Counted from the stretch's first letter, positions 29,480 to 38,520 are shown. The stretch is 64,000 bases of DNA from Hyposmocoma kahamanoa (GCF_003589595.1 NW_020653851.1:23900326-23964325); one strand, 5' to 3'. Numbers and translations are program-made. Notes: generated by a model from the letters alone, not told the origin.

Positions 29480-30888
29480 AATTTATTTATTTATTTATTT
29501 ATTTCAGGCAACTAGGACCCATAGATACATACCTTACAGACTAACATACATATAATATAACAATAATATAATAAAACAATAACAGAAATATTAAATAAAT
29601 ACCTTACGGACTAATCATAAATACAATATAACATGATAATATACATATAACACTATTTATTTACACGTATGTACTTCGACGTGTGACGCAACGTGAGTGT
29701 CCGGTAGCCGTCCTCGGAAACGCCGGTATATGACACCCTTCGGCCAAAAGTCTTATCTCATGAAGGTCGACAGGTGTTGAGTTGGTACTCGCACCACAAA
29801 TGAATTAAAATTCACGTTGTGGCGCGACTCCAACCGCTCGACCCTCAGGTTTGCATTGGCCTTCACTCGCATGTACTCCACAATATCCGCAGACTTGGTG
29901 GAGTAATGAAGACGCGACACGTATAACAACGTCGTCGGTACCGCTGGACGCAATAAATGATTCGGGCCAGTCAGGGCGGTGCCACTAAGGTTTCGGCTGA
30001 TGTTCTTCTTTTTCTTTTCCACCTTCCGAAAGCCGTCCTCGTCGCACTGATCAACTCGTCTCGGTGGTACTGACGACGCAGCTCCAGATACGAGTTTCTT
30101 TTTCAGTTTTCCCTTCATTGGTTGCCTGGGTTGTGGTTGTGGAGTACTGGGTCGGGCAGCGGCAACAGCTGCGTAATCACGTGAAGGGGTCGTCTCCGGC
30201 GGGGCGGGGTGCGGGGAAACACGCGCGGCAACAGCGCCAGAGGTCGGTGACACATGCATGTCAGCCGACTTAAAACTGCTGAAAGAAGCATTTTGCGCCC
30301 CGCGACAAGTGTTCACGTTGCAGGCCTCAGGTGACCTACTTACCGAAGCCGCACTACTAAGTAATGCAACTTGGGCACGCAACTCACTGATGGTGTTGTC
30401 TGAGGCCTCCAACTTACACTGAACTTCAGCAAGGCTTGCTTTTAGGGACGTGATGTCCTTCAGCAGCCTGGTGACGTCGACGTGGTCGAACGTGACAGGG
30501 GGCAGCTTATGCAGCTCCTTCGCCACGAATGCAGGCACGTCGTCTGGGTCGGTCTCCTTGAACAACGTTATGATGTCCTGGAGACTCTTCACTCCTCCAT
30601 CTCTCCGACGAGACGGCATCTGCTCGGCTTTGCCAAACGTCCGGAAAAGCAGCGCCTTGCCACTGCAAATCTCTTCTTCTTTGAAATTTGACTTGCAGAT
30701 CTGCACGATGCTGACTTCGTCCATGGTATCTATGGCGTGTTGTATAAACGCCAACAGTTCGTTGGCTATGAGTTGCTGAGAACCCATAGTCAATTACGTG
30801 CAGCGGCTATTGCCGCGCGGGTCGCGAATTATTATAATTCTTATTGTGTAGTGGAGCACGTCCGAATCCGAGCGTGCACCGCACCACG
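29480..30888 (-). mobile_element. ORF1-only LINE derivative (no ORF2), with tail and target duplication
   Basis: On the minus strand: a 5' region of about 95 bp (30794-30888), ORF1 (30793 to about 29657), a 3' UTR of about 150 bp ending GTCCTAGTTGCCTG, and an (AAAT)n tail (29480-29504). ORF2 is completely missing. The flanks belong to a family C SINE and share TTAA/ATTAA at the junctions. Keeping 5' region, ORF1, 3' UTR and tail while losing ORF2 is like the mammalian HAL1 derivatives of L1; the copy would depend on enzymes from a full-length relative. One in-frame stop lies near the end of ORF1. Confidence 0.75.
29657..30793 (-). pseudogene. LINE ORF1 protein, one premature stop
   Basis: From Met at 30793 the frame runs 346 codons to a TAA at 29753-29755, then continues in the same frame with DFWPKGVIYRRFRGRLPD to a stop near 29657. 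The N-terminal third is helical and charged, and a coiled-coil-like stretch (SLKASLAEVQCKLEASDNTI, about residues 112-131) is followed by a long Ser/Pro/Ala linker and a basic KKKLVS/EKKKKN part. The C-terminal domain TTLLYVSRLHYSTKSADIVE ... NSFVVRVP is typical of ORF1 proteins of lepidopteran CR1/Daphne-type LINEs and resembles an RNA-binding fold. It is GC-rich compared with its flanks. Confidence 0.8.
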
Positions 30889-30908
30889 TTAATACAAAGA
30901 TCGAACAC
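30889..30908 (-). mobile_element. SINE family C remnant, 5' side of the LINE insertion
   Basis: TTAATACAAAGATCGAAC is the complement of the family C motif TTCGATCTTTGTATTAA and continues the remnant at 29440-29479 across the LINE. Confidence 0.55.
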
Positions 30909-30954
30909 TTAGAAAAAAATGCTAGCTAGATAGACATATAAAGAATAGAACAAT

Positions 30955-31035
30955 GCTTAGTTGGCATAGCGTTTGGCACGGTTTGTTAGGAGACGTTGGT
31001 TCGAATCTTTGTATTAATAATTATAACAAACAAGT
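30955..31035 (+). mobile_element. tRNA-derived SINE family C, copy 2
   Basis: CTTAGTTGGCATAGCGTTTG, GACGTTGGTTCGAATC (B box) and TTTGTATTAATAATTATAAC match copy 1. A deletion joins the B box directly to the body. It lies about 50 bp from the split remnant in opposite orientation. Confidence 0.6.
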
Positions 31036-31879
31036 AAATTTTCAATAATAAATACGTAAGTACTGTTTTTTCATGCTTCCTGGTATTGTCTCTATAAATT
31101 AGAGCATGGAATGTAGGTGCTTAAAAAGTATTTCTCTTAGGATTGGCCGTTCAAAAAGAAGTTAGACTGACTTTGGCCTTCCCACTTAAATTACAAATAG
31201 ACATCTTTTTCAAGGAAATATGTCACGTTTAAGAACATTTAGTGGTAATTTATGTCAAATTAAAAGATCGCTGTCACGTTTGTGAAGCTACTCACTTTTT
31301 TTGTGTTGGCAAGAATATAAAAAACATTTATAATGCTTAGTTTTTAAGTAGTTTTATTTAAGCTCATGCAAAGAAAGACATGCTAATAGAAATTACTGTT
31401 TTTTGACATAGTAACTTTCGTGATTTTTTAATGTGATTTTTCTTAAGACAAGCAGTATGATTTTTCCTTATGTAATACATTATATTTTAGAGAAAAATAC
31501 GTAAATTCGAGCTCTTACATTTTTGCGATTAGTACACATTGGAAATAAAACCATTTTTTCGTGTATATATGATTTTTGCAACCAACCAACGTTTCGAGTT
31601 CATAGTTTACTATGGAACTGATGATGAAAATGAATTCTATTTCTTTATCTATAGGTACTATAACGACAATTCGACAGTAAAGACAAGATGTAATATATAA
31701 CAAATAATATTAATATTGTAGGAGTTTTTAAAAATTGTTTAGTAACAATATTTTATTTTGCTTTTTTTACTTATACACATAAACATATAACCACTCATTA
31801 CTTTTATTTTTGTTATTTCAAACAAATATCATGTTAGAAATATTATTTTGACATTGATTTGATTAAGACATTTAATTAA
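31036..31879. other. No gene recognised
   Basis: AT-rich. A diverged family G-like arm may be present at 31538-31565 (GGAAATAAAACCATTTTTTC), and an inverted CATAGTTTACTATG lies at 31600-31613. Nothing coding was seen. Confidence 0.4.
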
Positions 31880-32155
31880 TTTTTATTTATTTTGAAATTT
31901 TTATGCTTTTATAAGTTTTACTTTAATCATTTCTATTTTATTAATATAATATTATTTTAATATTAATTATGATTGATTTTAATGTTATTTTTATAGATTT
32001 TAACTTTAGAACTTCTGGAATTTAATTTAATTTTAGTTAAACGTAGATTGCGGTGCCCTCCTTACAGGGTTACATGGCTGTACTTATATTTATTTTAAGA
32101 ACTTGTGTATTACCCATGTAATGCAATGAATGAATGAATGAAATGAAATGAAATT
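31880..32155 (+). mobile_element. 3' end of a CR1-like LINE
   Basis: An AT-rich 3' UTR is followed by TGCGGTGCCCTCCTTACAGGGTT, a small CCCT...AGGG hairpin, and a tail of ATGAATGAATGAATGAAATG. The same hairpin-plus-tail design is seen at 48640-48898. In such elements the 3' hairpin and tail are probably recognised by the reverse transcriptase. No ORF2 sequence is left. Confidence 0.6.
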
Positions 32156-32159
32156 CCCA

Positions 32160-32875
32160 GCACCATTCTAGCCAGTTAGTTACCGTAGACAAATCTTTGT
32201 TTCAGAGAGCATATGGCGTCTGCGACAGTAGTCATCTGGCCGGGTAACTTCAGCATATAAAGCAAACAAGTTAATCGGAAGAGACCTTAGGCATGTGTCT
32301 ATCAAGGCCTATTTCAAACGTTTGAGGAAGATTTCTCAAGTTCTGTAACCAGTGAATAAAACAGTCCTTTACAGGTTTTATTTATAAGTTTGTCTGCGTG
32401 TTCGGCTTCTCTTACATAGGACAGTCAAAACGAAGCATTTCTATCTGACTCAAAGAAGTTTGCAGTCTGCGAATATGCCATAAATAAATTAAATGAAGTT
32501 TTACAAACTCCAGGTCCTTGCAAAAGACGTCAATTTTCTACCTAGGATGCTGCGAGAGGCTGTTGAAATTAAAATATGCCCTAATTTCAACAAGGAAAAT
32601 TGTCTCTCCGTACCACCAGCTTAGGATCCAGTTGATGATAAATCCCAATAGGAACACGAGACTGAAGTACTACTTGTTAATGTGTTTTTTAATTTTTCCA
32701 TTTTCCTTTTAATTTGTTACAGTGATTTAGTAGAAAATACATATTGTTAAAATATTTTGCAAATCGTATGTAGCATAAATTGGAATACGTTTTTTGGTAA
32801 ATTTCAAAACAAGGAAGATAAATTAATAACTTTTGTTACTATAGTAATAGTACCTAGTAATAGTCTCTTAGGTTT
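32160..32875. other. No gene recognised
   Basis: A 64-codon plus frame (32518-32712) has no known domain. No repeat was matched. Confidence 0.4.
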
Positions 32876-32979
32876 GCTGTATTATTATGTATAACGTTTG
32901 ATGACTTTACCATCTCTATTAGNNNNNNNNNNGCTGTATTATTATGTATAACGTTTGATGACTTTACCATCTCTATTAG
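32876..32979. other. Assembly gap (10 N) with the same 47 bp on both sides
   Basis: 32876-32922 and 32933-32979 are identical (GCTGTATTATTATGTATAAC ... CCATCTCTATTAG), and the Ns at 32923-32932 lie between them. This is what results when two overlapping contigs are placed side by side without merging, so the true genome may have one copy and no gap. A real tandem duplication cannot be ruled out from sequence alone. Confidence 0.85.
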
Positions 32980-32984
32980 TGACC

Positions 32985-33072
32985 CGGAACCTGTAAAATA
33001 TACGAAACGTTGGTTTGTTTGATTAAACCAATATACGGAATTTAGATCCGAAAAAATACTTTCGTTTCGAAA
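32985..33072. repeat. Half copy of foldback family G
   Basis: ACCTGTAAAATATACGAAAC, GTTTGTTTGATTAAACCAAT and TTTAGATCCGAAAAAATA correspond to the centre and right arm of the unit at 37168-37322. The left arm is absent. Confidence 0.5.
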
Positions 33073-33171
33073 ACACGTTACGTTAAATAAATACTTACAG
33101 GTACCATGTTATTTTAAAAATAACAAAATAATTGAATATTTATTACATCACTCACTGATCACTGGTTTTGA
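33073..33171. repeat. Inverted-repeat family I, left copy
   Basis: About 100 bp (from ACGTTACGTTAAATAAATAC to TCACTGGTTTTGACC) match the complement of 35730-35828 with about ten changes. The copies face each other across roughly 2.5 kb, as the ends of one element would, but could also be two independent insertions. Confidence 0.65.
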
Positions 33172-33460
33172 CCTCCTTTGAAATCCTCAACAGCGTCTAT
33201 CTGCTGTGGTGCAAACGCGCATCCTGATGTTCTTTGGACACGTCTCAAGACGGTACTTCGGTGAGATAAGAGGTGATGAATGGACCAAATACGCTTTGCA
33301 GTGGGCGGTCCTTTAAAGTAATGCACGAGGGAGTCTATTAACAGATAGAGTTGGCGAGATATCGAGAGGTGAGCTAGATCAGCTCCAAACAAACATACTC
33401 CGTGATGACCACGACCACTCTGTCAAGAGTGCAACGAAAAAAGAAGAAGAAACATAAAAA
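33172..33460 (+). pseudogene. RTE-clade LINE 3' end with (GAA)n-type tail
   Basis: RILMFFGHVSRR (about 33212-33250) is the RTE C-terminal motif also seen at 19690. The following 200 bp are decayed, but GGGCGGTCC and GACCACGACCACTCTGTCAAG occupy the expected place before the tail AAAAAAGAAGAAGAA (33437-33451). The left boundary abuts repeat I. Confidence 0.65.
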
Positions 33461-33884
33461 CCGATGTTCATTAATACGGGACGCGTCATTTGTCGGTTTG
33501 TGAACTTGAGTTCTTGACCCCGACCGACAATGCCATTGCCGGGGATACCGCCTGTCCCATTTAATCCCATAATTATCTTTCAAGCCACGAGAGAGTCGAG
33601 AATTAAAATAAACACCCAAAATATTGAAAAACATTTATTCGTTCCCACAAAGGAACATTTTATAAAAACAAGTTGATTATCAGATTATGTACCGGGTTCG
33701 ATTCTCTAATTTTATTTTCCCTATGAGGGTAGAAAATCAAACAAAGAATTATGGTAATTTAATATAATTATAATGAAAAAAAAAAAATTGATTCACGAAT
33801 TAAAATTAAAATTAAAAAAATAGGTACATATATTTATCTCGGGTCGTGTTATCGTGTCTTAAGCCTTTAGATTTTCCGCTTCCG
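33461..33884. other. No gene recognised
   Basis: Minus-strand frames of 63-86 codons (33374-33634) overlap the RTE tail and look like chance. A-rich runs occupy 33775-33820. Confidence 0.4.
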
Positions 33885-34213
33885 AGTATGGTACTACCCA
33901 GTATATTTGCTGGCGCAGAAGAAGAGCCACAGGACGAGCAGCAATTGGTAGCCGTTCAGCGGATGTTGCTTCGTCCTAGTCCGGACGTAGTCAAACTATG
34001 AAACCGGAGGAAGCTCAGCAAGGTAGCAACTGCCAACCCGAAGGTGATTCACTCCGAAGGTAATTCCTGTAACGGACAACCAACTGGTAGTAACAGTCCT
34101 TTTGCCTCCGTTCTGAAAGCCCACCGACAGCAAAAGAGAATTAGAGAAGAGCATCTACGTAGTGGCAATTGCCAGTGGCGCGACCAGAACGGAGTTGTAG
34201 TTTCAATTGTGTA
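33885..34213 (+). pseudogene. Coding-like segment of unknown origin, two frames
   Basis: From an ATG at 33887, MVLPSIFAGAEEEPQDEQQL and VAVQRMLLRPSPDVVKL read cleanly to a TGA. The sequence then continues in another frame with KPEEAQQGSNCQPEGDS and, after a 1-nt shift at a small duplication (CGAAGGTGATTC / CGAAGGTAATTC), with GQPTGSNSPFASVLKAHRQQ, RIREEHLRS and a stop at about 34214. The composition is that of real protein, hydrophilic with balanced codons, unlike the AT-rich flanks. I recognise no domain. It lies between the two family I repeats. It could be an exon of a lost gene or part of a transposon protein. Confidence 0.4.
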
Positions 34214-35329
34214 AAAATAGATTTAAAAACATTTTGGTAGTAAAGCTGAAAGCCGAGACGTTTGTTTATTGTTAGAAAAGAATGAAAACTAAACAAGCCA
34301 AAGACAACAACGTCTGGTGAAAAAATACAATTAAATTAGTTCGTTAATTTTTGAAATTTTGATGATGTAATCTTCAAAATTTCTGAAACCGTATGGTACC
34401 ATGGTTCAAATTGACGTTGTACATATAAATATAAACGTAGAATGAGCTGCAATAGCGACATAGTACAATTTGGTACAATACAAAACAAAAAAATAGCAAA
34501 TAAAAGCGTTACCAGTGTTTTGTGTGTCATTCAACTTACACTAAAGCGGGAACTCACTTTCACAACTATTTACGTACGTTAAATGTGATTGGAATAAAAA
34601 ATGTTTGATTTATTATAAAAAAACTGTTTTTTAAAATTAAGAAACGGAATTTTTATATCGCGAGCGCAGTCAAGCGCTGTCTTTTGAGCCGGCGGCAGGC
34701 GCCTGTGACAGTTACCGCGCTCCCCTCTCTTTGCGTTAGTCGTCATTCAAAAATGCAACGTTGGTTGCATTGACTTACAATTATATGGACGTCGGGTCCG
34801 CGCTAAAAAGTGTCCGCACTTGTAAGGCGCTAAAATCGTATACAGAGCGCGACACTCCGCTTTAGTCTTCATTTGTTCTACTGACAGCGCGATACTGCGA
34901 TGACATTACAATTTAAATTTCGAATAGGTTGACTTGGGACATTTTTTTCGTGGTTTTTGTATTAGACCCGTCGTCCATTTATTTGTAAGTCAATGGTTGG
35001 TTGCCATAGATTAATTAACCAACTTTGTCTATGGTGATTTTAATGTTTTGTAATCAATTATTATTTAAAAAAAGTGATATATTTGTTGAAGAAATATTTG
35101 TGTTCGATTTTTAATACTTATAAATTTAAAAAAACGATTTATTCAAAAATAACTTAACAACGTTGTAACGTTCCGTTACAATTAAACTAGACTAAAAGAA
35201 CCTGGAGTCTGTACTTGGTAATTAGATCTACAGATCTCCAGGTTCCGACTCGTTACAATTTAGATTTGTATGTTAAATAATGCATTTTAATTTTAAAGCT
35301 CACATAACATAGTAAGTTCAAATAATAAT
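34214..35329. other. No gene; GC-richer patch at 34665-34910
   Basis: The patch contains many GCGC and CGCT words (GAGCCGGCGGCAGGCGCC at 34687) and short repeats of GCGCGA. It could be a decayed element end. A loose hairpin with GAACCTGGAG and CTCCAGGTTC arms lies at 35199-35247. No coding sequence was seen. Confidence 0.4.
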
Positions 35330-35370
35330 AATGCCACAACGGCATAAACGTGTTATGCCGTTGTGGCATT
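35330..35370. repeat. Perfect 18-bp inverted repeat with 5-nt loop
   Basis: The arms AATGCCACAACGGCATAA (35330-35347) and TTATGCCGTTGTGGCATT (35353-35370) are exact complements around ACGTG. As RNA this would be a tight hairpin, too short for a typical animal microRNA precursor. It is not part of a recognised element. Confidence 0.85.
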
Positions 35371-35475
35371 TCTGAATAGCACAAATTTTACAATTGATCC
35401 ATTTTTTTAAATAATATTAAGTGACACAGTGACACATTTAATAATATTGAGTAAGTTATAAGTCTATCTGTATCA

Positions 35476-35655
35476 TGAGGGACACTGATCTTCCACTGCG
35501 CCCGTCACTCTGAGACAAGTTGACAAGGCCCATTTCCAGCACCCTTAACCCTTCAAAATCGGAACACAGTAATGCTGACATTACTGCTTGGCGGCAGAAA
35601 TAGATAAAGTGGCAGTACTACCCTGGATGAACTCATTCAGAAGGAGCTCTACTGC
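35476..35655 (-). mobile_element. Repeat family B, copy 6 (A-rich end missing)
   Basis: Covers the 5' two thirds of the unit, from AGCTCCTTCTGAATGAGTTC (complement) to ACGGGCGCAGTGG. The A-rich 3' end is absent. Confidence 0.7.
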
Positions 35656-35729
35656 TAAAATATAATCATACTTGGTCACCTCATATGACAAAATTATTTC
35701 CCAGTGACATTAATTTATCGATAACTGGT

Positions 35730-35828
35730 CAAAACCAGAGATCATTGAGTGATGTAATAAGTATTCAATTATTTTGTTATTTTTAAAACAACATGGTATC
35801 TATAAGTATTTATTCAACGTAACGTATT
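35730..35828. repeat. Inverted-repeat family I, right copy
   Basis: This is the complement of 33073-33171, with best blocks GAGTGATGTAATAAGTATTC, AATTATTTTGTTATTTTTAA and ATAAGTATTTATTCAACGTA. Outside the match the sequences differ at once, which marks sharp edges. Confidence 0.65.
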
Positions 35829-36224
35829 TGTGTTTGTTTGCATGTTAATGTGACATTATAGCATTTATCTCATATTCATCGGAGCGTGACAAGTCCAGTA
35901 AAACGTCATTTACGATTACCTTAAGGGTGATGACGGACTATTAAATTAGTGAGTATATTTAATTGTTATCTCTCGACAATTATAGAATAGTGACAACTTA
36001 ATGGAAAAGCTTTTGCTTCTCAAATAAAATGGCGACTGTTCGAATCCCTGCTGCAGTATGTTTGTTTGAGAGTTTAGAAGCTCTCGCTAACGTTGTAAGA
36101 AATAATGAAAAAATGTCAATGAAGGCTAACGACCCTTAGAAAAGATGGGAATGTGGGACTAAGCCCTGAACGCTGTCCTTAGATGAGACCCCCGTCCAGC
36201 AGTGGGATGTATAAATTACCATTT

Positions 36225-36735
36225 TCTTTAATAGGTACCTTGGCTTACAAGGTCGTAAGTGATCGTGTATTATAACCGTGGTCTTCTCACGAAGCTACTT
36301 CTTACTTCAGTTACTTTCAGTCTAATGACATACGGCATTTTGCTTTGGAGTAATGCCGTCGATATCAATAGAATCTTTGTCCTGCAGAAACGTGCGGTTA
36401 GGGCAATTTGCAATCTGGGCCCCAGAGTGAGTACCTTTGAGATATAAGTTTAAAGAGATTAACATTCTTACACTAGCGTCATAGTACATTTATGAAAATG
36501 TAATATATGTTAAGAAGAATATAATTTTTTTATGAAAAATAGTGACAGACACATGAGGTATAAAAATAAATAAGCTGTTCCTGATAATCGTCTTCACAAA
36601 GTGACAAATTCATTTAAGGGGAAATGTATACGCTTTTATAACAAGATTCCGGATGATGAATATAAAATTAGCCAATCACGAGGTTTAAAACTATAGTGAA
36701 ACAAAAACTTTATACAAAAGTTTATTATACTACTT
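36225..36735 (+). pseudogene. LINE ORF2 C-terminal fragment, decayed
   Basis: An open part (36259-36447) reads SLMTYGILLWSNAVDINRIF and VLQKRAVRAICNLGPR, the conserved region after the thumb in jockey/CR1 ORF2. It then decays through FKEINILT, Y-EN-IYVKKNI and NKFI-GEMYTLL with stops and shifts to about 36735. It is related to, but not the same subfamily as, the fragments at 19091 and 41945. Confidence 0.75.
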
Positions 36736-36814
36736 CTGCGTACTTCTACTACTAGTCTCGATATATGATGTTTGAAAAAAAAATATTGTTCATGGTAAAT
36801 GTGTACACATGTTT

Positions 36815-36905
36815 ATTTACAAAGACCAATCCTCAGAGTTTCTTGCTCATTCTTCTCAGGGGAATCTGCCTTAGGAATGAGCGGTAGAGTTTAACCATTG
36901 TGACG
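36815..36905 (-). repeat. Dispersed repeat family D, copy 3 (partial)
   Basis: CAGAGTTTCTTGCTCATTCT and TCTCAGGGGAATCTGCC are the complement of the central part of copies 1 and 2. It directly follows the LINE fragment, so D could be the 3' region of such a LINE. Confidence 0.55.
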
Positions 36906-37167
36906 ATTTCAGGTCTAATAATGCTTACCTATTAAATTAATGAATTATTTGAAGTTAAGTCTCGATTACAATAAGTTTATCAATTTTTGCGGTAATTAAA
37001 TTTGAAATATAAAATATACGTAATCACAAAAATAGCTTCTCTGGCGGGTAATATAATGATTTGAATAAAAGATGTCCCTTCGTTATCCTCCTTCGTAGAT
37101 CTCACTTAAACTACCATAAAGCTATCGACTATCGAGTTCTTAGGTTTTCGCGATTGTTACACATAGG

Positions 37168-37322
37168 AAATGAAACTATTTTTCCGTATTTAAATCGGGT
37201 ATATTTGTTTTTTCAAACAAACCGTCAACCGTGACCATGGGACCTGTAAAGGGCCCGAAACGTCGATTTGTTTGAAAAAATAAAATATACGCGATTTAAA
37301 TCCGGAAAAATAGTTTCATTTA
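37168..37322. repeat. Foldback MITE-like element, family G, copy 1
   Basis: Arms of about 58 bp are inverted copies: AAATGAAACTATTTTTCCG, TTTAAATCGGGTATATT and TTTTTTCAAACAAACCG on the left, and TCGATTTGTTTGAAAAAATA, ATATACGCGATTTAAATCCG and AAAAATAGTTTCATTT on the right. The 35-bp centre has GGGACCTGTAAAGGGCCCG, itself with an internal GGGCCC palindrome. It is non-coding. Other copies are at 62772-62925 (both arms) and 29265, 32985 (single arms). Confidence 0.7.
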
Positions 37323-37994
37323 CCATAAAGTTTTTATTTTCTTTTTATAAATGTAAATGTATCGTAACTCATATCAAACTCGCATTTTATTTTTATTTCC
37401 TGATCGTACTCCCATTATCGAGGTACCTATCTGCGATTCTGGTATAAAAATATCAATATATCAGTACTGCATTTGATAACCCTACGCTGGGCGAGACGCG
37501 TAGGCAGAGATGGGCAGTGGGTTAAAACCCAATCAGCCCAACCTTCCCAATAACCCATTTCTTTAAAATACCCACCTAGCAATCCCGTGCATTCTCACTA
37601 CTGCACATCACGATCCGATTTTTATGAAGGTCTATTCAAGTGCATACTGTCTAACGATTTTTTGTATTGATTTATTTCAATGCAATTTTCAAGTGAATCG
37701 ATTCAATAAAGAAGCATCAGATCGTCTAGATCAGACAGCAATAAACAATACCATTCAATTTGACCAAAACTCGATTTACAACAAATATTTAGTTGTAAAT
37801 AGTTTTTGCCTCCGATTTTGGACATAAATGTGTATCAACCCGATTTAAATCCGGAGGTAATAAAGTGCCGGGTTAAAACCCGGGCGCTGGCCCATCTCTG
37901 CGCGTAGGCATTACTACGGGCAGGAGTTACAACTATTATACTTTGATGACACGGCGTCAAAATCATAGATGCGGATCTAGTCTTCAGTATCGTG
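37323..37994. other. No gene; TAACCC/GGGTTA-like patches
   Basis: GGGTTAAAACCCAATCAGCC (37518-37537) and GGGTTAAAACCCGGGCGC (37871-37888), together with TGGGCAGTGGG and CGCTGGCCCATCTCTGCG, flank a 350-bp interval as inverted words (GCGTAGGCAGAGATGGGC... versus ...GCCCATCTCTGCGCGTAGGC). This looks like another inverted-repeat bounded unit, from about 37497 to 37912, with no coding frame I can name. Confidence 0.5.
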
Positions 37995-38255
37995 AACATC
38001 TATACGTCCCACTGCTGGACACGGGTTATTTATACGGAGGCTTCCAAGAGTTTTGAACTTCCTCGACATACATGTTTCATCGCGATGCTTGTCTTCTACG
38101 TTATCGAGGGTGTTGCAGAAGTAATGCGAAGTCCTGAGGCATGACATTTTAAGAAAGATTAGTAAAACAATGTTAAAATGTCATGCCTCAGGAATTCGAA
38201 CTGTTGACCTCGTAATCGAGACGCAATTGATATCCCACTGGGCTACTTCGGATTC
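37995..38255 (-). mobile_element. tRNA-derived SINE family E, copy 2 (good A and B boxes)
   Basis: On the minus strand the head reads GAAGTAGCCCAGTGGGATAT (A box TAGCCCAGTGG) and, 36 bp on, CAGTTCGAATTCC (B box). The body holds the complement of TACATGTTTCATCGCGATGC and ends near CCCGTGTCCAGCAGTGGGAC. A doublet CCTGAGGCATGACATTTTAA / TTAAAATGTCATGCCTCAGG (38132-38193) forms an inverted repeat inside the element. Confidence 0.65.
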
Positions 38256-38287
38256 AATGGTATTTCTCTTATAACGTATACAAGTGT

Positions 38288-38520
38288 TTGGATAGCCTAA
38301 ACGCAGGGAGTAGGGGGTGCGCGGGCGGCGGGGTGGCATTTAACGTAATTAAAGGCCCAAATAAATTTAGGCGGGGAATTGTTTTCGTTTATCTGGACCT
38401 TTTCACGGGTGTGATTTACGTTTCGCCTGGCTTTCGCCCCGGGTGGCTCTGCGTCCGCTGTACGCTATCGAATTCGCGGTCGGTCGAGTGCTGAAAGCGA
38501 AGCGTTTTTCGTTTGTAATT
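38288..38520. other. GC-rich island, unassigned
   Basis: GTGCGCGGGCGGCGGGGTGG and CGCCTGGCTTTCGCCCCGGG stand out in AT-rich DNA. A 68-codon plus frame (MDSLNAGSRGCAGGG...) has no recognised domain. It shares no sequence with the repeats in this window. It could be a conserved non-coding piece, a CpG-rich promoter or a foreign or element-derived fragment; the sequence does not decide. Confidence 0.4.

Noticed and set aside
30450..30779. Plus-strand 109-codon frame
   Set aside because: Antisense of the LINE ORF1, whose minus-strand reading is long and coherent.
35330..35370. MicroRNA precursor
   Set aside because: The stem of 18 bp and loop of 5 nt are too short for a usual animal microRNA hairpin, and there is no evidence of expression in the sequence.
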